From: an uncultured Lachnospiraceae bacterium
GTDB taxonomy: Bacteria; Bacillota; Clostridia; Lachnospirales; Lachnospiraceae
Direction of reading: 5' to 3'
NCBI GenBank assembly: GCA_910584945.1
Contig: CAJUDY010000004.1
Span: 110,558 to 174,557 of the forward strand
Length of the DNA stretch: 64,000 nucleotides
Shown: positions 58,949-64,000 of the stretch, piece by piece
Layout of the letters: each line of letters begins with the position of its first letter
Position numbering within the stretch: the stretch's first letter is position 1
The notes under the pieces: model-generated
Database searches by the model: none
What the model saw: only the letters and a program-made list of their open reading frames with translations
What the model was told of the DNA's origin: nothing
Position numbers and translations under genes: made by a program

Positions 58949-59236
58949 TTATTTCGCCTCTACTGGAATGATAGAGACCTGCTTTTTGTCTCTTCCTTTT
59001 CTCTCAAAACGAACAACGCCGTCTACCAGTGCGAACAGCGTGTCGTCTCCGCCGCGTCCCACATTTACACCCGGATGAATCCTGGTGCCGCGCTGTCTGT
59101 AAAGAATATTTCCAGCTTTTACAAACTGACCGTCCGCTCTCTTGGCTCCCAGTCTCTTGGACTCGGAATCTCTGCCGTTCTTGGTAGAACCGACGCCTTT
59201 CTTATGTGCGAACATCTGAAGGTTCATATTTAACAT
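58949..59236 (-). CDS. rpmA: 50S ribosomal protein L27 with cleavable N-terminus
   Basis: 95 aa. The N-terminus MLNMNLQMFAHKKGVGST carries the Firmicutes-type extension cut between Phe and Ala (QMF|AHKKG) before ribosome assembly. The body (GAKRADGQFVKAGNILYRQR and HPGVNVGRGGDDTLFALVDG) is standard L27. The start is ATG 59236, 8 nt from GGAGGTG. The protease Prp normally sits between L21 and L27 in Firmicutes; here the gap is 51 bp and no such gene is present. Confidence 0.96.
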   Translation of the reverse strand: MLNMNLQMFAHKKGVGSTKNGRDSESKRLGAKRADGQFVKAGNILYRQRGTRIHPGVNVGRGGDDTLFALVDGVVRFERKGRDKKQVSIIPVEAK

Positions 59237-59287
59237 AGGTTTACACCTCCCTGATTACGTGTATAAGTAGTGAAATTGCTGCCGAAC

Positions 59288-59596
59288 TTATTTATTGATC
59301 TTCTCAATCTTCACAGCGGTGTACTGCTGTCTGTGGCCGTTTTTCTTGTGATAGCCAGTTTTTCTTTTGTATTTGTAAACGATGACCTTTTTCGCCTTAC
59401 CGTCACCGATCACAGATGCTTCTACGGTAGCGCCTTCCACCACCGGAGTACCCACGGTCAGAGCGTCGTCGCAGACTGCCAGAACCTGATCAAATACATA
59501 GTTAGAACCGGCTTCCGCTCCTAACTTTTCCACTTTGATCACATCGCCCTCGGATACTTTATACTGTTTACCACCTGTTGCAATAATCGCGTACAT
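59288..59596 (-). CDS. rplU: 50S ribosomal protein L21
   Basis: 102 aa. YAIIATGGKQYKVSEGDVIK and the C-terminal KRKTGYHKKNGHRQQYTAVK identify L21. First gene of the rplU-rpmA unit, with a promoter and probable leader RNA upstream. Confidence 0.97.
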   Translation of the reverse strand: MYAIIATGGKQYKVSEGDVIKVEKLGAEAGSNYVFDQVLAVCDDALTVGTPVVEGATVEASVIGDGKAKKVIVYKYKRKTGYHKKNGHRQQYTAVKIEKINK

Positions 59597-59684
59597 ATGG
59601 CACCTCCTAAAACATTACTCGCTGGCTTTGGTGCTGCAAAAATACAGACTTATAACCTCACCATGCGGCATCTGTTACAGTGTA
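59597..59684 (-). ncRNA. Probable L21 leader RNA
   Basis: The 5' untranslated region of rplU on the minus strand contains GATGCCGCATGGTGAGG, then GCAGCACC, and ends AGGAGGTGCC before the ATG. GGTG/CACC pairings fit the L21 leader motif of Firmicutes, thought to give autoregulation. This is a pattern judgement only. Confidence 0.55.
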
Positions 59685-59707
59685 CACGGTTTTGGACGGC
59701 GTGTCAA
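59679..59707 (-). promoter_or_regulatory. Promoter of rplU-rpmA
   Basis: On the minus strand TTGACA (59702-59707), 17 bp, TACACT (59679-59684). Confidence 0.75.
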
Positions 59708-59724
59708 GTGCCAAATTTCCGAAA

Positions 59725-60264
59725 TCAGGCTTCTGATAAATATTTTTCCAGCAATACCAGATTCACATTGGGTATCCCGTTAAACACCGTCGGCCAGATA
59801 CCGACTTCCCGGTACCCAAGCTTTCGGTACAACCCGCGGGCCGCCGTATTTTTTTCATTGGTATCCATGCGGAGTTCCCGGCAGCCGATCTCTTTTGCAT
59901 ATGCTTCATAGAATTTCACAAAGGCCCGGCCATAGCCCTGTCCTGACGTGTCCGGAGAGATCACCAGGGTGTGTAGGACGCAGACTTTGTTGTCCTGCGC
60001 AGCATACGTCCACGCTCCCTTCGCATATACGTCCGGCTGGATCTGATTGATGATCGCCGCGCCCAGTATTTTTCCCTCTGCTTCCAATACGTACAGATCA
60101 TCCCTTTGCAGCGCTTCCTCTGCAGTCTGGCGGGCGGGATATACGCCCCGTATCCACCCGGTGGTCTGCTTTTTCTCTTCTTCTGCCTCGTGGATTTTGT
60201 TATAAATAGTCTCAACTGCGTCCAGATCCTTTACCGTTGCTTTTCTGATAACGTATGATGACAT
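59725..60264 (-). CDS. GNAT family N-acetyltransferase
   Basis: 179 aa. Acetyl-CoA binding region LVISPDTSGQGYGRAFVKF (Q/RxxGxG/A) and a later LRMDTNEKNTAARGLYRKLG are typical. Substrate unknown. It lies upstream of rplU on the same strand but has its own start region. Confidence 0.88.
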   Translation of the reverse strand: MSSYVIRKATVKDLDAVETIYNKIHEAEEEKKQTTGWIRGVYPARQTAEEALQRDDLYVLEAEGKILGAAIINQIQPDVYAKGAWTYAAQDNKVCVLHTLVISPDTSGQGYGRAFVKFYEAYAKEIGCRELRMDTNEKNTAARGLYRKLGYREVGIWPTVFNGIPNVNLVLLEKYLSEA

Positions 60265-60369
60265 ATTCGTTCTCCTTTGTGGAAATCTCTTTCGTCCTGA
60301 TTTTTTGGTTCATTTGACGTAAAATCAGTTTATCACGGCTTTCTGGTTTTTTCAACTGCGGCGAATTTT

Positions 60370-61035
60370 TTAGAAATCAGTTGAAAAAGAGGATGAAACA
60401 TAAGAAATATGTTCTTTGTGATATTGAATAAAATTCTCTTTATTAAAAGAAGGCAGATAACCATATTCGGCTACGACCATCTTCAGTATTGCGGCGGCCC
60501 TTGCCTGGGTATTGATACTTTTTGCAGGGTTAAATTCAATATCGGTAAAATAATTGTACTGCAAAATGGTGTTGATTTCACCTTCAGTAAGCGATTTTTT
60601 TACAGCGGTAATATAGATGAAATCATAGAATACTGTTTGAGGAACTAAAGGAAAATCTTCATTTTGGTAACGAAACGCCTTCAGGCTTCCTGAATTACGC
60701 AATCTCTCATCACGTTTGGCTTCTTTCGGTGACATATCGAGCAAATCAAGATAAGGTCCTCCATGTTCAAAAACTTTAGCACTCTGAAAAACATTCTCAA
60801 GGGTATGGTTATTTATCCGGAGATTGAACGCACTTAATTTAACGCCAATAGTTTCCGTACTCTTCGTGCTGATTTCCAGTGGTTTCGCATCTCCATCTGC
60901 TTTTATAATTGCATTATGCAGGCTTTTTATAGACTTCTGCTTTTGTGATACTGCAAAACCAGAATACCATTCAAACGAATAGATTTCACTGACAACTTTT
61001 CCTTGGTGGACAAAAAATACAGGTCGCTCTGCCAT
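60370..61035 (-). CDS. DarT1-associated NADAR-type antitoxin (orphan)
   Basis: 221 aa from ATG 61035 (GAGGAGGGATAG upstream). An N-terminal helper region contains ERPVFFVHQGKVV and YSGFAVSQKQKSIKSLHNAI; then KLSAFNLRI, VFQSAKVFEHGGPYLDLL and DIEFNPAKSINTQARAAAIL match my memory of the NADAR antitoxins that remove ADP-ribose from guanine placed by DarT1. No DarT toxin gene is adjacent; the nearest upstream frame is a Fic fragment. So this may be an orphan antitoxin, or may protect against toxins of invaders. Family call moderately sure. Confidence 0.65.
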   Translation of the reverse strand: MAERPVFFVHQGKVVSEIYSFEWYSGFAVSQKQKSIKSLHNAIIKADGDAKPLEISTKSTETIGVKLSAFNLRINNHTLENVFQSAKVFEHGGPYLDLLDMSPKEAKRDERLRNSGSLKAFRYQNEDFPLVPQTVFYDFIYITAVKKSLTEGEINTILQYNYFTDIEFNPAKSINTQARAAAILKMVVAEYGYLPSFNKENFIQYHKEHISYVSSSFSTDF

Positions 61036-61074
61036 ATCTATCCCTCCTCGTATAATAGGCATTTTCTAAATCCT

Positions 61075-61395
61075 TTACAACTCTTCTGCCCGATATCCCG
61101 CATCCCCCTCATAATAATAGCTGTAATCGATTCCTTTCATATACACTTCCCGATCGTTAATTTTATCAGTCAAAGCGGTCTTTAACAGACATTTTATCTC
61201 TATATCCCGGACAGGACTTCTCTCCATTGCAAGCAGATAATCCTCTTTATCAACCTGACTCCAGTCAATCACTTTGTGAAGTTCCCGGCGTAAGATCAAG
61301 TCCTGCCAGATTCTGATACTTTTCCCGTTTCCCTCCAAAAATGGATGTGCGATATTCATCTCCACATATTCGCAGGCGGATACTTGACCGGAACG
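61075..61395 (-). pseudogene. Fic protein C-terminal remnant
   Basis: The frame runs from just after the stop of the zinc-ribbon gene. It contains the AMP-transfer motif HPFLEGNGKSIRIW and ends ...DYSYYYEG-like, the second half of class II/III Fic adenylyltransferases. The N-terminal half, including any inhibitory helix, is missing, and the usual Arg after GNG is Lys. No usable ATG with a ribosome site is seen. Probably a decayed toxin gene. Confidence 0.6.
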
Positions 61396-61587
61396 TTACG
61401 GCCTGCCTCCCTGACATTTCGGGCATTTCCTTTGCCAGATATCACTTCCATTGGCATAATATTTATGACCACATTTCAAGCACTCCATTTCATAAAACCA
61501 TTGCTGATTATCTGTGCCAGGCATCTGCGTTCTCCCCTTATTCTTTTGTCGATTTTTGTTTACAAATCCCTGTTCCGTGCTTCCCAT
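61396..61587 (-). CDS. Small zinc-ribbon protein
   Basis: 63 aa. ATG 61587 is preceded by AGGAGAAAGAAG. The C-terminal half has ECLKCGHKYYANGSDIWQRK and CPKCQGGRP: two CxxC pairs (C-L-K-C and C-P-K-C) forming a treble-clef-like ribbon. I cannot name its family. It overlaps a broken GNAT fragment and is followed by the Fic remnant in the same frame. Confidence 0.55.
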   Translation of the reverse strand: MGSTEQGFVNKNRQKNKGRTQMPGTDNQQWFYEMECLKCGHKYYANGSDIWQRKCPKCQGGRP

Positions 61588-61804
61588 AACTTCTTTCTCC
61601 TATATCAATGTGGCGAATCCCTCTGTCATCCTCTCCAACAATCAAATGCGGTATCTCCCTTATTGCCTGTGGAACATACCCCTTGATCTTCTCTATCTCA
61701 CTGTCCGATAAAAATAAATGCGTCGCCCGCACAAAACTTTCCCAAATCTCCAGTAACTGCTGTACCAGCAGTGGTGTTCTTTCTTTCATCTCAATGATCT
61801 TCAT
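61538..61804 (-). pseudogene. N-terminal GNAT acetyltransferase fragment
   Basis: The first ~65 residues read as a GNAT N-terminus (KERTPLLVQQLLEIWESFVR, then HLFLSDSEIEKIKGYVPQAI). The rest of the domain, including the acetyl-CoA motif, is missing; the frame then runs over the start of the zinc-ribbon gene. A deletion or recombination end. Confidence 0.55.
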
Positions 61805-61844
61805 TTCCTCTGCCCTCCATTCAGCTATAAACTACACCCCCGAT

Positions 61845-62225
61845 TCAGCGCTTACCAGCCGAAAAGGCTGCCGCCTCCTTCACCCATCCCATCAGCTCCT
61901 CATCAATCTCCCCGGTCTCGGAGATTAGGACATGGTGGGTAAAACGTCCGGGGTACGGCTCCACTGCTGCATCTATACGCGGGGACTCCAAACGGTATCC
62001 CAACCCAAAAGTCACCACAATATAAACCTTTGGCCGCTCCTTCGCTTTCCGCACCGGCAGGAAAGAAACGAAAGCAAAATGATGCCTGTTGGAAAAAGCG
62101 ATCTGTGTTTTCTGCACTTTGACCTTCACGCCGTCCACCTCTGAAAAAACTTTTTCCTCAAAAGCCTCATACAGCAGCAGCGCTTCCGGCTTCCCGTCGA
62201 AAAAATATAACACATCCTGATCCAT
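61845..62225 (-). CDS. DUF5655 domain protein
   Basis: 126 aa. YFFDGKPEALLLYEAFEEKV, VQKTQIAFSNRHHFAFVSFL and VEPYPGRFTHHVLISETGEI match the DUF5655 family of small soluble proteins of unknown function. No obvious operon partner. Confidence 0.72.
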   Translation of the reverse strand: MDQDVLYFFDGKPEALLLYEAFEEKVFSEVDGVKVKVQKTQIAFSNRHHFAFVSFLPVRKAKERPKVYIVVTFGLGYRLESPRIDAAVEPYPGRFTHHVLISETGEIDEELMGWVKEAAAFSAGKR

Positions 62226-62316
62226 TCTCTGCCCCCTTCAAATACTTTCCAATCTTATGGATGGTTCCCCGTCTCATCACACCACCTGGCAATATTAGAG
62301 ACCTTTTTGCATCCGT

Positions 62317-62635
62317 TTATCTGAAGAAGAATTGCAGTAATCGATTCTTAGGTATCATCTGATATTTCATCGTTTCCAACCGTCTTTTCAAATCGATATA
62401 GACTTCCTGTTCATACCCAAAATCGTCTATGACCGCAAGATCTTCTCGGTCCTTCTTCTTTTTCGATTTTTCTTTCATGATTTTTACAACTTCCAGTCTG
62501 TAGCATCTGATTTCGATCCCTTCCACCACCGCATTGATTCCATAATGCGTCCCACTGGAATTTCGTTTCTGCCGAAATGTATGCTCCATAGTCGTCAATA
62601 TTCATACACACTACCTCGTCGACTGCCAGCTCCAA
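62317..62635 (-). pseudogene. Possible frameshifted gene, not recognised
   Basis: Two overlapping frames share one region: the upstream part reads MELAVDEVVCMNIDDYGAY (start 62635) and the downstream part reads EDLAVIDDFGYEQEVYIDLK to the stop at 62317. They look like two pieces of one protein. I cannot name it and coding status is uncertain. Confidence 0.3.
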
Positions 62636-62644
62636 AGACAGCCG

Positions 62645-62902
62645 TCACCTTTTCAAAAAATCACGGAACTCTTTCAGTTCCTTTTTCCTGCTCTCCGGGA
62701 GACTGTTGAACTCCACATTGCAGACCGCGCCTTCCAGCGCATACAGATGAACCAGACAGACATTCGGATATCTTTCCTTTAATTTCAGGAAAGCCTGTTC
62801 CGAACCTGAGCGGACCAGTTCCTCCGCCGAACCAATCCCCACGGAATCCAGTTTTTTTGCCATCTCTCTACCGATATTCATCATCGATGTTAATTCTGCC
62901 AT
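62645..62902 (-). CDS. TfoX/Sxy C-terminal domain protein
   Basis: 85 aa from ATG 62902 (CAGGAGAAAGAC upstream). LTSMMNIGREMAKKLDSVGI and the later FLKLKERYPNVCLVHLYALE with EGAVCN are the TfoX C-terminal helix-hairpin-helix pattern. The N-terminal TfoX domain is absent, which is common in such single-domain forms. A competence role should not be assumed. Confidence 0.8.
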   Translation of the reverse strand: MAELTSMMNIGREMAKKLDSVGIGSAEELVRSGSEQAFLKLKERYPNVCLVHLYALEGAVCNVEFNSLPESRKKELKEFRDFLKR

Positions 62903-62937
62903 GTCTTTCTCCTGTATCACTCTTATAGCGATCTCCG

Positions 62938-63705
62938 TTATAATTTCTTTACAATTTCAATTGCCGAGGAAAGCAGATTATATCGTATATTCTTCTGCAT
63001 ATTCCAGTTTCGGGAATCCCACTCCTCACCGCTTACATCATCACCGGCATATAATAACTGGGCAAGCGGAAGATGATAATATTGGGACACCGCAAAAAAA
63101 GCTGCCGCTTCCATTTCCACCGTAATACATCCCTCATTTCGTCTTAATGCAACCATATCAGGGGTTTCCCTGTATATGGCGTCGTTTGTCCATGTTTTTC
63201 CTGTTGTAAATGGAGTGCCCATTTGTTTCAAACACGAAACAACAATCTCAACCGTCTCTTTATGGCATTCAACTTCGCGGGATGGCTCCAAATAATGATA
63301 GGATGTCCCCTCATCTCGAACCGCAGAAACCGGGATTATGATCTCTCCCACTTTGCTGTCCTTTGTCAATGCCCCCGCGGCCCCGCAGATGATAAACTTT
63401 TCGCATCCCATAGCATGCAGTTCTTCAAGTGTTACCGCCGCGCCCGGCGCGCCGCAAAATGCCATCGTAATACAAAGTTTGTCCGCACCATCTACATATT
63501 CATAAACAGGTATATCAAATACTTCTGATTTCAGATAGCCAATGACCGGAAGTTTGTTTTCCTGAACAAATTGGTCAAGCTCCTTTCGGAAAAAAGTAAT
63601 CACACACTTTTCCGGAAGACTTTTAGCCAAAAAGTTCACTGGATGAATGATTGGATTTTTACCGGTATCAAATTCACATATGGGATACTTATTTTTGTAT
63701 ATCAT
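62938..63705 (-). CDS. Nucleoside phosphorylase (PNP/UDP family)
   Basis: 255 aa from ATG 63705 (GGAGG 8 nt upstream). ITMAFCGAPGAAVTLEEL, FIICGAAGALTKDSKVGEII and ITVEMEAAAFFAVSQY (with the EMEA ribose-binding motif) identify the PNP/uridine phosphorylase superfamily. It cleaves a nucleoside with phosphate; the exact base is not clear by eye. It probably shares a transcript with the TfoX-C gene 35 nt downstream. Confidence 0.85.
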   Translation of the reverse strand: MIYKNKYPICEFDTGKNPIIHPVNFLAKSLPEKCVITFFRKELDQFVQENKLPVIGYLKSEVFDIPVYEYVDGADKLCITMAFCGAPGAAVTLEELHAMGCEKFIICGAAGALTKDSKVGEIIIPVSAVRDEGTSYHYLEPSREVECHKETVEIVVSCLKQMGTPFTTGKTWTNDAIYRETPDMVALRRNEGCITVEMEAAAFFAVSQYYHLPLAQLLYAGDDVSGEEWDSRNWNMQKNIRYNLLSSAIEIVKKL

Positions 63706-63991
63706 ATCTATTACCTCCATTTTCAGGTTTTCGATTCCCATTGACGTTCCGTAATCTGCATGTCAGAAAGTATATTTCATCGTAACTGTTCAGTACCCTC
63801 ACAGTTACGATGCAAAATTCATTGAAAATCGCTTTTGGCGATGGAATTCTTCCCGCCGTCTTCACATATTCCTGAATAGCCAGCGCAAAAGAGAGGTTCT
63901 GCGCCTTCACCTTCCGCCGGAAATTAAGCCTTGAGCCTTTATCATTATCCCCTTCCCACATACTCCGGTCCCCGGGCAATACCAGTCTCAT
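63689..63991 (-). other. Uncertain reading frame at the right edge
   Basis: 100 aa, beginning RLVLPGDRSMWEGDNDKGSR. The right part crosses the GTAACTGTTCAG repeat and overlaps the phosphorylase start, so the real gene, if any, would be the first ~47 residues (to about 63850). No family recognised. It could be a fragment of a larger gene truncated by the repeat. Confidence 0.25.
63782..63850. repeat. Left-end copy of the GTAACTGTTCAG repeat family
   Basis: GTAACTGTTCAGTACCCTCA at 63782, then CAGTTACGATGCAAAATTC and a degenerate hairpin ATCGC TTTTG GCGAT. It matches the left 70 bp of the copy at 32258 with several changes; the right inverted repeat is not seen. Confidence 0.65.
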
Positions 63992-64000
63992 GATAAATAT

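Overview
The window looks like a chromosomal segment from a mid-GC Clostridia, most likely a Lachnospiraceae member. The reasons are strong AGGAGG-type ribosome binding sites, a Gram-positive rplU-rpmA-obgE-yhbY-nadD-yqeK-rsfS housekeeping block, an L27 with the Firmicutes-type cleavable N-terminus, LytTR/GHKL and BlaI/BlaR signalling, LexA boxes of the Bacillus/Clostridia type, and many Lachnospiraceae-style hypothetical proteins. I see no tRNA, rRNA, CRISPR array, prophage or intact insertion sequence. Family calls come from reading the proteins, not from searches.

Layout. 1-11.7 kb: the 3' end of a DUF4132 gene, a YyaL thioredoxin-domain protein, an AgrA/AgrC-like two-component pair, an ECF sigma/anti-sigma operon with two FtsX-type permeases and no ATPase, then a FlxA-like protein and two unrecognised proteins. 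11.7-21.2 kb: a TlpA / CXXC / NapH-like redox operon, a TrzN/MtaD-type amidohydrolase, a terminated structured RNA (raiA-like candidate), a LytTR-DUF3021-ABC exporter operon, a BlaI/BlaR pair with a large dyad operator, and an MBL hydrolase. 21.2-34.2 kb: a 1717-aa DUF4132 protein, a coiled-coil protein with a YgjP-type metalloprotease, a C39 peptidase and a BNR-like membrane protein, then a XerS-like recombinase beside a dif-like 34-bp dyad, a repeat element, and an ABC-class ATPase. 34.2-50.2 kb: a ZorA/ZorB-like motor pair, an SOS-controlled YneA-like LysM protein, a J-domain/TPR protein with an SNF transporter, a MATE/RR/HK/ABC cluster, and a second ECF sigma/anti-sigma pair. 50.2-64 kb: SPFH-Arc, a Cys-rich DUF305 protein, an AAA ATPase with a broken partner, an AEC transporter, the conserved rsfS-to-rplU block, and an accessory tail holding an orphan NADAR antitoxin, Fic and GNAT remnants, DUF5655, TfoX-C and a nucleoside phosphorylase.

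Large-scale pattern. Genes lie mainly on + from about 3.4 to 31 kb and almost entirely on - from about 34.2 kb to the end. A single-Xer-type recombinase and a 14-6-14 dyad sit at that switch. This is what a replication terminus would look like, and it is the observation I would test first. Other candidates are the orphan Zorya-like motor, a family of small terminal-inverted-repeat elements, the structured RNA, and the 9.9-11.7 kb set of unknown proteins.
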